DNA of 64,000 nucleotides from Streptomyces sp. BA2 (GTDB taxonomy: Bacteria > Actinomycetota > Actinomycetes > Streptomycetales > Streptomycetaceae), in the NCBI RefSeq assembly GCF_009769735.1, contig NZ_WSRO01000002.1:3732001-3796000 (forward strand). The letters are read 5' to 3'. Each line of letters starts with the position of its first letter. The first letter of the stretch is position 1. The notes below the pieces were generated by a model. It ran no database searches. It was not told where the DNA came from and was given only the letters and a program-made list of their open reading frames with translations. Both the position numbers and the translations under genes were made by a program. This document shows, piece by piece, positions 1 through 7,988 of the stretch.

Positions 1-615
1 CAGCGGTCGGCGGCCCCCATGCTCGACCTGGCCCTGCTCCGCCAGGCACCGTTCCTCGCGTCATCGGCGGGCGGCTTCTTCACGGGCTTCGCGGTGATCG
101 CGCTGTTCAGCTACCTCCCGACACTCCTGCAGCAGACGCTCCCCATGTCGGCGATGGCCACGGCGCTCCTGCTCATGATCTGGTCGGGCACGTCATTCCT
201 GGTGGCCTTGCAGGCGCGCCGCCTGGCGGGCAAGATCTCGCCCCGCCACCAACTGGCCCTGGGCTTCGCCCTGCACGCGGCGGCGGTCCTGACGATGCTG
301 TCCGCGGTGGACGCGGGCCCGTGGCCGCTGCTTCTGCCCGGCCTCGTGATCTCGGGCGCGGGCAGCGGCTTCCTGAACGCGGCGCTCCCCTTGCTGGCCG
401 TCACCTCCGTCCCGCCCGACCGGGCGGCGATGGGCTCGGGGGCCAACAACACGGCGCGGTACATCGGTTCGGCGGCGGGAGTGGCGCTGATGATCGCGAT
501 ATCGACGTCGGGGGGCTCGCTGGCCCGTGGGGCGCAGATGGCGCTGGTGGTGTCGGCGGTCCTGGCCGTGGTGGGGGCGGCGCTGGTGTGGGCGCTGCGG
601 GAGCGTCGGCGCTGA
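1..615 (+). CDS. MFS (DHA2-like) transporter, C-terminal part
   Basis: The reading frame is open from the first base, so the window cuts the gene; the ATG at 19 is internal or at best an alternative start. The visible ~200 residues contain about six hydrophobic segments. They end in a charged RERRR tail, as in the C-terminal half of 14-helix drug/proton antiporters of the major facilitator superfamily. The segment GANNTARYIGSAAGVAL resembles the conserved motif of DHA2 transporters of actinobacteria. It is expected to be a proton-driven exporter in the membrane; the substrate cannot be read. It runs convergently with the sortase gene, 12 bp away. Confidence 0.8.
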   Translation, partial: QRSAAPMLDLALLRQAPFLASSAGGFFTGFAVIALFSYLPTLLQQTLPMSAMATALLLMIWSGTSFLVALQARRLAGKISPRHQLALGFALHAAAVLTMLSAVDAGPWPLLLPGLVISGAGSGFLNAALPLLAVTSVPPDRAAMGSGANNTARYIGSAAGVALMIAISTSGGSLARGAQMALVVSAVLAVVGAALVWALRERRR

Positions 616-627
616 CCCCGGGGGGCC

Positions 628-1470
628 TCACCTCGGCCGCATGGACTGCAGCTTCCCCCACACGATGAGCCGGTACTTGGAGGTGTACTCGGGGGTGCAG
701 GTGGTGAGGGTGATGTAGTACCCGGGAGAGCTGTACCCGTGCCCCGCCTTCACTTCGCTGCGGGGGACGGGGCGGATGACGCCGCTGTCACGGGCGGAAG
801 TCTGGGCCAGCGTCTTGTCGACGACGTACGTGTAGATGGCCTTCTGGGTCTCGACGACAAGCTCGTCACCGCCCCGCAGCCGATTGATGCGGCGAAAGGG
901 CTCTCCATGGGTATTGCGATGCCCGGCGAGCGCGAAGTTCCCCCCTTGGCCGGGCTGGGCGGTGCGCGGGTAATGCCCGACGTACCCCTTGTTCAGCACG
1001 CCGCCCTTGCTGACGCCCTCGGCGACGGGCACGCGGATCGCGATCCGGGGGATGCGGAGGACGGCGTAGGCCTGGTCCCAGCGGGGCGCGGGGGTGGGGT
1101 CGGGGGCGGCTTGCTGACGGCGGCCGGGGCGCTGCTCGGAGGGTCCACCGGAGCCGGAGGTACGCGATTCGGGGTCGGAGTCGGGGTCAGGGTCAGGGTC
1201 GGGGTGAGACTCGGCAGCGGCTCCAGGCGGCGCGGAAGGGGACGGGCTCCCCCACTCCTCCTCAAGGGCCTGAACCTGGCGCTCGGCGCCTTCGCGGGCC
1301 TGGCGATTGGTCCACCAGAGCTGATGGGCGACGAGGAGCAGCAGCACGAGCCCGCAGGTGACGGCGGCCTCGGCCGCACCCCACAGCCCTCGCACAAGGG
1401 AACTCCTCCGCCCCCTCCGCCCCCTTCGCCCCCTTCGCCCCTGCACGACAACAGGAACCCGCTCCCGCAC
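628..1470 (-). CDS. class E sortase
   Basis: Membrane-anchored cysteine transpeptidase expected to cut a C-terminal sorting signal and attach the protein to the cell wall. The GTG at 1470 is chosen because GGAGAGGA lies about 8 nt upstream; the frame stays open to about 2016, but that part is tandem repeat and overlaps the next gene. The 280-aa product has a short Arg-Gly-rich cytoplasmic start, one transmembrane helix near residues 30-50, a Pro/Asp/Ser-rich linker and a sortase domain from about 140. Candidate catalytic residues are His184 (AGHRNTHGEPF), Cys258 (TLTTCTPEY) and Arg267 (YRLIVWGKL). The TLTTC and AGH motifs match actinobacterial class E sortases. No obvious substrate with a sorting signal lies next to it. 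Confidence 0.9.
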   Translation of the reverse strand: MRERVPVVVQGRRGRRGRRGRRSSLVRGLWGAAEAAVTCGLVLLLLVAHQLWWTNRQAREGAERQVQALEEEWGSPSPSAPPGAAAESHPDPDPDPDSDPESRTSGSGGPSEQRPGRRQQAAPDPTPAPRWDQAYAVLRIPRIAIRVPVAEGVSKGGVLNKGYVGHYPRTAQPGQGGNFALAGHRNTHGEPFRRINRLRGGDELVVETQKAIYTYVVDKTLAQTSARDSGVIRPVPRSEVKAGHGYSSPGYYITLTTCTPEYTSKYRLIVWGKLQSMRPR

Positions 1471-1556
1471 GGCTACCACTCCTCTCCGGGCCGCCCGCAC
1501 GATAAAGCCAGACCCGCCAAGTAGCCATGGGCAAGGACCATCGCCGCACCGAGGCG

Positions 1557-1610
1557 GTATCCCCGTAACCCTGTGTCCCCGTATCCCCGTATCCCCGTAT
1601 CCCCGTATCC
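1557..1610. repeat. 8-bp tandem repeat (GTATCCCC)n
   Basis: Nearly seven head-to-tail copies of the octamer GTATCCCC: one at 1557, two degenerate copies (GTAACCCT, GTGTCCCC), then three perfect and one partial copy to 1610. It lies between the divergent sortase and SEC-C genes. Because 8 is not a multiple of 3, it reads as repetitive peptide on both strands and inflates apparent ORFs. Confidence 0.95.
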
Positions 1611-1659
1611 GCACGACAACCCTGCTGTAACGCCCCCACTCGGCAGTACGGTGTCCCGT

Positions 1660-2685
1660 ATGCGCCCCGACACGCCTGCCGACCACATCGCCGAAGCCGA
1701 GCGCCTGGAGCGGACTGCCGGCTTGTACCCCGAGGACACCGAGCACCTGCTGCTCCAGGCCGCGGCCCACCTGGAGCTGGCGGGCGAGCGCGACCGCGCG
1801 ACCACGCTCTACGACCGCCTGCTGGCCCCGGACGCCGCCCACCCGGCGTCGGCCCCGACCCTGATCCGAGCCCTGAAGGCGTCGAACCTCTGGGAGTACG
1901 GCCACGAGGCGGAAGCAAGGGCGATCATCGACGGAGTCCGAGCGGCGGCGCCGCGCGACCCGGCCCCGTGGGTGATCGTGGCGGAGTCGCTGGAGGCGCA
2001 CGACGAACTGACGCAAGCGCAGGAAACATTCACCCAGGCCCTGGAACTCCTCCTCCCCCCTTCGGGTGGGGCGGGCACCCCGTCATACGACCAACGCCCG
2101 CTGCTGTTCGGCCGCCACAGGGTGCGCCGCTTGCTGGGCGCTGAGCACGACGCATGGGACGCCCTGGCAGACGAGGTCTCGTCGTCCCCCGTCCCCCTGG
2201 ACGAACTGCACGACCCCAAACGAATCTGGTCCCTGGGCTCGGACAACCCGGCGGAACTACGAGCGGAGATCTCCAGAATCCAGGCAGAGCTGGGCTCATA
2301 CAGGGAAGCGCTCTCCCGCCCCTTCCCGGTGGCAGTACTCCACTGGCCGGCAACGGAACTTAGGGAACTCCTGACGGCGTACCCGGCCCTGGAATCGGAA
2401 TACCCCTCCCACGAGGCCCACTTGGCGACGATAGAGGAGTCACTGAGAGAACTCTCAGCCTCCGGCACCCCCAACCTGGGAATCGTCACAGGCACGGTCC
2501 CGTCCTACGAAGCCTTCGCAGCCTCAGAGGGCACCGAACCAACGGACGTCTCCCTACTCCCGCAGTACGCAACGACACTGGCGGCAAGGGGCCGGGCTGT
2601 GGGGTGGCCGCCGGAGGCGGGGGCTGGGTGTTGGTGTGGGTCGGGGCGGGCTTATGGGGAGTGTCACGGGGGCGGAACTCCCTAA
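1660..2685 (+). CDS. TPR-like protein with C-terminal SEC-C zinc motif
   Basis: 341 aa from the ATG at 1660; a GTG at 1651 is an alternative. Translation further upstream would only read the octamer repeat. The N-terminal ~120 residues are Ala/Glu/Leu-rich with TPR-like helical pairs (EDTEHLLLQAAAHLELAGERD). The last ~20 residues form a SEC-C motif, CWCGSGRAYGECHG, a small zinc-binding module also found at the end of SecA and in many stand-alone bacterial proteins. The role is unknown; a scaffold or nucleic-acid/protein-binding adaptor is plausible. The stop codon lies inside a 19-bp tandem duplication. Confidence 0.8.
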   Translation: MRPDTPADHIAEAERLERTAGLYPEDTEHLLLQAAAHLELAGERDRATTLYDRLLAPDAAHPASAPTLIRALKASNLWEYGHEAEARAIIDGVRAAAPRDPAPWVIVAESLEAHDELTQAQETFTQALELLLPPSGGAGTPSYDQRPLLFGRHRVRRLLGAEHDAWDALADEVSSSPVPLDELHDPKRIWSLGSDNPAELRAEISRIQAELGSYREALSRPFPVAVLHWPATELRELLTAYPALESEYPSHEAHLATIEESLRELSASGTPNLGIVTGTVPSYEAFAASEGTEPTDVSLLPQYATTLAARGRAVGWPPEAGAGCWCGSGRAYGECHGGGTP

Positions 2686-2710
2686 CCACGACGGAACTCC
2701 CTAACCACGA
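2673..2710. repeat. 19-bp perfect tandem duplication over a stop codon
   Basis: CGGAACTCCCTAACCACGA occurs twice in direct succession (2673-2691 and 2692-2710). The first copy contains the last codons and the TAA (2683-2685) of the SEC-C gene. Confidence 0.95.
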
Positions 2711-2761
2711 CGGGGGGCTACCAGACAAGCGACCCGGTATGCCCCCAACGGAGAGGGGCAG

Positions 2762-3745
2762 CTAGGACTTGCTCCCACTCCCCCACCACTTGCGGTGGTA
2801 GCGAACGTAGTCGAGGTGCACCTGGTGCCCCCTCTTCACCGTCAATTTCGGTAGCACGCTTGCACCTTCCCCACCACTGCGTACGACGATCGTCCAGTCG
2901 TCCTCGATGAGAATGCTGCCGAGATCAAGGCGTACGTGGCAGTTGGGGCAGAGGCAGAGGATGTTTCGCTCGACGTCCGGCCCTCCGTGCGGATTGCCCA
3001 GCGGCTTTATGTGAGCGCCCTCGCTATAGGGCTTCTCATCCGGGCCCACCAGGCGCACGTCACATACCTGGCACCGCCCGTCGTAGAGATCCTTTATGCG
3101 CCGTGCCGCTGCAGCATCACGCACCAATCTCTGCACCTGTGTGGTACGGGACTCGGGAATCTTCTCAGCATCGTCGCCGTCCAGTTCCCCTTGTTCCAAA
3201 AGTTCGGCGATCCGCTTCTCTACCGGAGTCACCTGTTGCTGTGAGTCGGGGAGTCGGTGGAGATCGAACTGGCAAATCTGGATGGAAGTACCGTCAGGCG
3301 CAGGCGACTTGGACGTAGCCGTACGTACCTCCGTGATCTCGTACAAGCCGTCATACCTGTACTGATCACGCAGGGAGTACCGCTCGTCTCCCTTATAGCC
3401 GCGGACGATCCGAACGGGGTGCTTCCGCTCGTAGCTCAGGTTGAGAGCCGCATTGTCGGCATACGACCAAGATTGACTCCGCAGGAGCTTCTTCGTCACC
3501 GCGTCGCGGTCCTTGTCAGGCGAAGCTCCCGTGTAGCGCACCCACGTCCAGTGGTCCTCGTCGTCTTCGTAACCACCGTTCAGGACGATGGCGTCGGCGA
3601 CCTTACTGCCGTCCGGATCCCGCAGCGTGGAGATTCCTCGCTGCTGATCACCGTGCAGTTTGGCTCGCAAGACGTCCGCACGGCGATGGAAGACCGCCCC
3701 AGGTGCGACGCCGGATATATGACCTATACCTCGTACACTTTCCAC
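2762..3745 (-). CDS. SRA(YDG)-HNH endonuclease, probable modification-dependent restriction enzyme
   Basis: 327 aa from a GTG at 3745. Residues about 5-165 form an SRA/YDG domain: GHISGVAPGAVF, the DAIVLNGGYEDDEDHW block, a YTG turn, PVRIVRG and YDGLY. SRA domains flip and read 5-methyl- or 5-hydroxymethylcytosine. Residues about 225-275 form a zinc HNH nuclease with Cys225/Cys228, Cys266/Cys269, His245 (EGAHIKPLG), Asn261 and His270. This architecture is known from type IV, modification-dependent restriction enzymes, which cut foreign methylated DNA. It is divergent from a C5 methyltransferase gene 246 bp away, and the region looks less GC-rich than its surroundings, suggesting a transferred defence island. 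Whether it needs modified DNA cannot be read from sequence. Confidence 0.88.
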   Translation of the reverse strand: MESVRGIGHISGVAPGAVFHRRADVLRAKLHGDQQRGISTLRDPDGSKVADAIVLNGGYEDDEDHWTWVRYTGASPDKDRDAVTKKLLRSQSWSYADNAALNLSYERKHPVRIVRGYKGDERYSLRDQYRYDGLYEITEVRTATSKSPAPDGTSIQICQFDLHRLPDSQQQVTPVEKRIAELLEQGELDGDDAEKIPESRTTQVQRLVRDAAAARRIKDLYDGRCQVCDVRLVGPDEKPYSEGAHIKPLGNPHGGPDVERNILCLCPNCHVRLDLGSILIEDDWTIVVRSGGEGASVLPKLTVKRGHQVHLDYVRYHRKWWGSGSKS

Positions 3746-3991
3746 TCGCCCATCGTGGAACGCGAGCGATCACCTCGGATGCAGCCACGTCGAAAGTTGA
3801 CTGATTCTTCACTACGACGTGATCAATCTGACCGAACCTCACCACTGCACTCTCGACGCCACCTCGACGCACGACTGCACCGCGCCCCAGTCATCGCCTG
3901 TAACGCACCCCCATACAAGCGAACACATCGCTAGGCTCGGCCAGTTACTCTCCGGCTCCCTTGACTCCCACCGCCGATAGACTCGCTCACC

Positions 3992-5107
3992 ATGACCGTC
4001 GTCCCGCCTCACCAACTCCCACTCGCGGGTTTCCACATCGTGGACCTTTTCGCTGGCCCCGGCGGGCTGGGCATGGCCGCTTCCATCCTGGGCATCCCCT
4101 CGACGGGGATCGAACGGGATGCGAACGCCGTCATGACACGTGAGGCGGCAGGTCTACAGACCATCCACAGCGACGTGCGCAGTCACAGTCCTGCGGACAT
4201 CCCCGAAGCGAACGTCCTCACCGGGGGCCCGCCCGTTCAGAGCTTCACCGTCGCCGGCCGCGGAGCTGATCGTCGCGCCCTGGACGACGTGTTGAAGTTT
4301 GTCCAGCGGCTGGTCGACCGTGACGCACGCGCCAACATCGATGCGGACCTCGCCGGCATGGACGACGAGCGCACCGGGCTTGTCCTGGAGCCCTTGCGCT
4401 GGGCGCTGAACGCCATCGACAGCGACGAGCTGCGCCCCTACGACGCCATCGTCCTCGAGCAGGTGCCCGCGGCCCTCCCTGTCTGGAAGGCGTACGGAGC
4501 AGCCCTCGCTGGGGAGGGCTATTCGGTGGACCACGGCATCCTGCACACCGAGGAATTCGGCATCCCACAGACCCGCCGCCGCGCGATCCTCGTCGCCCGA
4601 CGTGACGGACAAACGGCAGCCCTCCCCTCTCCCACACATCAGCGCTACCGCAAGGGCGCCCCGCGCCCGGCCGGCGATCTCGTGCTCCAGAGCTGGGTGA
4701 CGATGGAGGACGTCCTAACTGAGCGGACCAGCCCCTTCCAGGTCGTCTCCAACTACGGCACCGGCGGCGATCCCAAGCTCCGCGGCAGGCGCCGCTCCTG
4801 CGAACCCGCGCCCACGGTGACCGGCAAGGTCTCCCGCAACCGCATCGTTTCCGACGACACGATGGAGCACGATCTACCCCGGCTGAGCACGAGCGAGGCG
4901 GGTCAGCTCCAGACCTTCCCGAAGCGGTTCCCCTGGTCCGGCGGCGACATCCCCCAGCAGATCGGCAACGCTGTTCCTCCTCGCCTCGGCATCCACATCC
5001 TCAGCGCCGCGCTCGACCTTGCGTCTCCCGGTGAGGACGTATGGCGCGCCCTCGCCGACTGGTCCCCACGGGTCCGCCACGAGGCCGGTGCCGGCATCCC
5101 ACACTGA
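3992..5107 (+). CDS. C5-cytosine DNA methyltransferase homologue with Val in place of catalytic Cys
   Basis: 371 aa. The DNA-methyltransferase scaffold is intact: motif I VDLFAGPGGLGMA (17-29), motif VI in the EQV form (156-158), motif VIII QTRRRAILV (193-201), a short target-recognition region (about 250-290), the RLSTSEAGQLQTFP block (297-310) and motif X QIGNAVPP (323-330). Motif IV should read PPCQ, with the Cys attacking cytosine C6. Here residues 80-83 read PPVQ (codon GTT at 4235-4237). The only cysteine in the protein is Cys270, in the recognition region. By family chemistry it should not methylate cytosine, although SAM and DNA binding may persist. It may be a regulatory or decoy pseudoenzyme, or a decaying gene. 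Its partner is the divergent SRA-HNH nuclease. Confidence 0.85.
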   Translation: MTVVPPHQLPLAGFHIVDLFAGPGGLGMAASILGIPSTGIERDANAVMTREAAGLQTIHSDVRSHSPADIPEANVLTGGPPVQSFTVAGRGADRRALDDVLKFVQRLVDRDARANIDADLAGMDDERTGLVLEPLRWALNAIDSDELRPYDAIVLEQVPAALPVWKAYGAALAGEGYSVDHGILHTEEFGIPQTRRRAILVARRDGQTAALPSPTHQRYRKGAPRPAGDLVLQSWVTMEDVLTERTSPFQVVSNYGTGGDPKLRGRRRSCEPAPTVTGKVSRNRIVSDDTMEHDLPRLSTSEAGQLQTFPKRFPWSGGDIPQQIGNAVPPRLGIHILSAALDLASPGEDVWRALADWSPRVRHEAGAGIPH

Positions 5108-5111
5108 GGTC

Positions 5112-5308
5112 ATGTCAACACCCCCACCCGCCCACCTCCCACTGCTGGCTGGCGAGTCGGACGCCTGGGTCGATTTCGGGGCATCCATACGAGACAGACC
5201 TCTCTGCTTGCCGAAGTGCCTGTGGCGGGCGAGCTGCGCTCCGCTGCCGCGGGCGCTCTCGGCGAGTGGGCGGGCGCCCTGCCGTTCCCCGTGGAGCCGA
5301 AGCTCTGA
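5112..5308 (+). pseudogene. possible frameshifted or deleted remnant of a third gene after the methyltransferase
   Basis: An ATG lies 4 nt after the methyltransferase stop with GAGGT just upstream. It reads MSTPPPAHLPLLAGESDAWV then DFGASIRDR, with normal Streptomyces codon bias, to about 5198. After that the frame becomes Cys/Arg/Pro-rich and non-coding-like. From 5201 another frame resumes coding-like sequence (LLAEVPVAGELRSAAAGALG) and stops at TGA 5306-5308. This looks like the two ends of a gene joined by a deletion or frameshift. No family is recognised, and a chance pattern is possible. Confidence 0.35.
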
Positions 5309-5346
5309 CCCTCCGGGGCACGGAGCGGCGAGGCGCAGTGGCGGGG

Positions 5347-5763
5347 TTAGTCGTAGTAGAGGACCGTGCCGCCGCCCTCTGCGTCCGTCGTCGACACCAT
5401 GAACTCCGCCTTGTTGTTGTTGCCGTCCACGTAGTCCCCGATGTTGTTGAAGGTGAGGCAGCCGCCTGAGGTGGTCTTCGACGCCACCTTCCTCGAGTTG
5501 CTTGCGTCGTGCTCCCAGAGGGCGACCGTTTCCTTGAACTGCGTCTTGTCGACGCACGCCATGAAGCTGCCGCCGGTGGAGTGGACGTAGCTGGTGAACC
5601 ACAAGTGCAGGTCGGTGTCGCGGTGCTTGAATGTGCTGGTGCCTACGTGGTCCCAACCTGCCGACTTGGCCGAGGCATTCGCTATGCCCGAGCCGGCGGC
5701 CACCATCACGGAGGCGCAGAGCGCCACCCCGGCAGCCCTGCCCACAGCCTTGAGCTTCTTCAT
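5347..5763 (-). CDS. small secreted protein, unknown function
   Basis: 138 aa. The ATG at 5763 is chosen because it starts a clear Sec signal peptide: MKKLK, a hydrophobic core, and cleavage after ANASA near residue 32. The mature ~106-aa domain is rich in Thr, Asp and aromatic residues and has only two cysteines (Cys70 and Cys102), which could form a disulfide. It ends in GGGTVLYYD. No catalytic motif is recognised. It resembles the many small extracellular beta-rich proteins of streptomycetes. Confidence 0.7.
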   Translation of the reverse strand: MKKLKAVGRAAGVALCASVMVAAGSGIANASAKSAGWDHVGTSTFKHRDTDLHLWFTSYVHSTGGSFMACVDKTQFKETVALWEHDASNSRKVASKTTSGGCLTFNNIGDYVDGNNNKAEFMVSTTDAEGGGTVLYYD

Positions 5764-5918
5764 TACTTCAGTCCCTACCCGTGGTGCTTGTGGTGCTTGT
5801 GGCGTGCCCCGCCGACTTCCCAAAAGGCAGGCAGCCGTGGGTCCCTCAGGTCCTCGCCTTACCCGGCCCGCCCATCCCAATCCACCCGGTGATCAATCCG
5901 ATGCCGGACGCGTGCGGA

Positions 5919-5961
5919 CACACGGAAGAGGGCCCGCTCATGGCGGGCCCTCTTCCGTGTG
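5919..5961 (-). terminator. perfect 19-bp hairpin terminator
   Basis: The arms 5919-5937 and 5943-5961 (CACACGGAAGAGGGCCCGC and its exact complement) enclose a 5-nt loop. It lies 15 bp past the stop of the repeat protein at 5976-6275. Confidence 0.85.
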
Positions 5962-5975
5962 GTGCTTGAGGTGCG

Positions 5976-6275
5976 TCAGTCGTCGTCGTTGTCGTGCTCG
6001 TCGTGGCTGCCCGCGCCGTAGCCCGCGGCATGGGTGATCCCTGCCGGGCCGCCGAGGTTCTCGTAGGCGAAGCCTCGGTGCCAGCCCCGGTCGTGGTGGC
6101 CGCCTTCGCCGTGGCCGGCGGCCTTGGTGATTCCGGCGGGGCCGCCGAGGTTCTCGTAGGCGAAGCCTGCCCGCCAGCCCCTGTCGTGGTCGTCATCGGC
6201 GAGGGCGGTGCCGCTGGCGCCCAACACTGCGGTGGCCGCGAGAGCGGTGACAGCCAAGGCGGTACGAATACGCAT
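5976..6275 (-). CDS. small secreted two-repeat His/Asp-rich protein
   Basis: 99 aa from the ATG at 6275 (AAAGGGA upstream). A Sec signal peptide occupies residues 1-26 (ending GTALA). The mature protein is two tandem copies, at about 28-57 and 59-88, of a unit containing DRGW, GFAYENLGGPAGIT and AAG. A tail of alternating His, Asp and Glu follows (HDEHDNDDD). The acidic/His tail could bind metal, but that is inference. I do not recognise the family. It appears monocistronic and is followed by a strong terminator. Confidence 0.7.
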   Translation of the reverse strand: MRIRTALAVTALAATAVLGASGTALADDDHDRGWRAGFAYENLGGPAGITKAAGHGEGGHHDRGWHRGFAYENLGGPAGITHAAGYGAGSHDEHDNDDD

Positions 6276-6503
6276 GGGGTCCCTTTCAGGTACGTGATCA
6301 TCGCGATCATGGGGGTGTGTCCAAGGGACTGCCCTCTTCCCCGACCGCACAGACCCTGCCCCACCGCAATTCACCCGGACAGCCGCCGCCCGCCGCCCGA
6401 CCGCCGCCCGACCGCCGCGGGCAGCCGCCGAGCGCCCCGGTCGGCCCCGGTCAGCCCCGGACAGCCCCGGACAGACGCCCTTCGGAGGCCCCCCTCCGCC
6501 TGC

Positions 6504-7793
6504 CTATCCGATCCGCTCGTCCCAATCGATCCGGTGGTCGAACTGCCACGCCCCCCACACCGCTCCCCCCGCCCCGCCCACCTTCGTCGCCACCGGCAGC
6601 AGAGCGTCTCGGAGGACTCGGCTCACGGGGCCCGCCGGCTTCGGCGTAGCTGTGCGGGCCGCTGCCGACGTGGCCGTCGCCGTAGCCGTCGTGTGTTTCA
6701 GGATGCGGTCCACCCTCGGGCGGCGCAGGGTCTCGTACGCCTTGAAGGCCTTGCCCGGGGGCAAGTCCCGTAGGCAGCGGGCCAGTTCCACCGCGCTCTC
6801 CGACGCCAGCGACGCACCCTGGCCCGACGTCGGCGACGTCGCGTGCGCCGCGTCGCCGATCAAGATCATGCGACCCCTGCTCCAGGTCCGGACCGGCGGC
6901 ATCGTCTCCGTCGGGCCCGTGATCAGCAAGTCCTCCGGGAGCGTGTCCCTCACGAGGTCCGGCGCCGCGGTGCGGTCGGCCGTGAACGCCTCTCCCAGGC
7001 GCTTCAGCCACTCCCCCGCGCCCACCGCCTGCGCCTCCGTCGACGTCATCGGCTCACGGTGCGGCAGGTTCGCGAACCAGGCCGCCGAACCGTCGTCGAA
7101 GATCTGGTAGGCGAAGTACGCCCTCTTGCCGTAGCACATGTACAACACCCCCTCCGTTGAAGGGAGTTCAGTTCTCGGTACGCGTGCCGTGAAGGTGAGC
7201 GTTCCCGCGTAGTGCGGCTTCGGGATTGACGGGTCGATCAGTGTTCGCACCGTCGAACGCAAGCCGTCCGCGCCGATCAGGATGTCCGCCCTCGCAAGTG
7301 AGCCGTCCGAGAAGCGGGCCGTCACCCCCGTGCCCGTGTCCGTCGCGTCCAACAGGCGCTTGCCCCGGAAAATGGAGATCGCGCGGCGTTCCGCCTCCGC
7401 GGCGATCGTCTCGTGCAGCTCCGTCCGCCAGACGAAGCGTGTGGTGGGGAGGTCAGCGGGCGGGGCCAGTTGGGCCAGGTCCCTGCCCGTCCAGCTGCGC
7501 AGGCCAAGGGCCGTCACCGGGGTGCCGATCTCGCTCACCAGCTCCGCCGCGTCGATCGCCTCCAGCGCCTGCATGCCGTTCGGGGCGATCGTCATCCCAC
7601 CGCCCCGGCCACTCGACTTGGCGTCATACGGCTCGTGCGCCTGCGGCTCGTGCGCCTGCGCCTCGTACACCGTCGCCTCGATGCCCGCCTTGCGCAGCGC
7701 CATCGCCGCCACCGGTCCTGCGACACCACCCCCGATGACCAGGGCTGTTCGGGTGCGGCTGGCAGCGGTGGTTCGCGTGGTTCGCGCGGTCAT
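6504..7793 (-). CDS. FAD-dependent aromatic-ring-type monooxygenase
   Basis: 429 aa with the hallmarks of class A flavoprotein monooxygenases. These are an N-terminal dinucleotide fold (LVIGGGVAGPVAAMALRKAG), the DG motif in ILIGADGLRSTVR, and the second FAD-binding GD motif in MILIGDAAHATSP followed by GQGASLASESAVEL. Such enzymes use NAD(P)H and oxygen to hydroxylate or epoxidise small molecules, often in secondary metabolism or xenobiotic breakdown; the substrate is unknown. A five-residue duplication (QAHEPQAHEP) sits after the first beta-alpha-beta unit, where length varies. The C-terminal ~60 residues are Ala/Thr-rich. It is divergent from a small membrane-protein gene and not in an evident operon. 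Confidence 0.85.
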   Translation of the reverse strand: MTARTTRTTAASRTRTALVIGGGVAGPVAAMALRKAGIEATVYEAQAHEPQAHEPYDAKSSGRGGGMTIAPNGMQALEAIDAAELVSEIGTPVTALGLRSWTGRDLAQLAPPADLPTTRFVWRTELHETIAAEAERRAISIFRGKRLLDATDTGTGVTARFSDGSLARADILIGADGLRSTVRTLIDPSIPKPHYAGTLTFTARVPRTELPSTEGVLYMCYGKRAYFAYQIFDDGSAAWFANLPHREPMTSTEAQAVGAGEWLKRLGEAFTADRTAAPDLVRDTLPEDLLITGPTETMPPVRTWSRGRMILIGDAAHATSPTSGQGASLASESAVELARCLRDLPPGKAFKAYETLRRPRVDRILKHTTATATATSAAARTATPKPAGPVSRVLRDALLPVATKVGGAGGAVWGAWQFDHRIDWDERIG

Positions 7794-7988
7794 CTCTACT
7801 ATCGGTCCCTCGTCGGTGCGCCTTCGGTCGCGCCGCCGGCCGCAGCGCGCACCCTCACCAACCTACGCGGCGCGGGCCCCCTCGCCGCAAGGCTTCCCGG
7901 CAGCGCGTTAGCCTCGGCGACGGACCATCAAGGGACGTATCGGCTGCAAGCATCAGCTGGAAGCCGTGGAAGTGGAAGCGAGGCAGGC

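Noticed and set aside
628..2016. Longer sortase reading frame upstream of 1470
   Set aside because: The extra part reads the octamer array and overlaps the SEC-C gene; a good ribosome site supports 1470.
3648..3872. 74-aa minus-strand frame between nuclease and methyltransferase
   Set aside because: Overlaps the start of the SRA-HNH gene in another frame and has no coding bias or motif.
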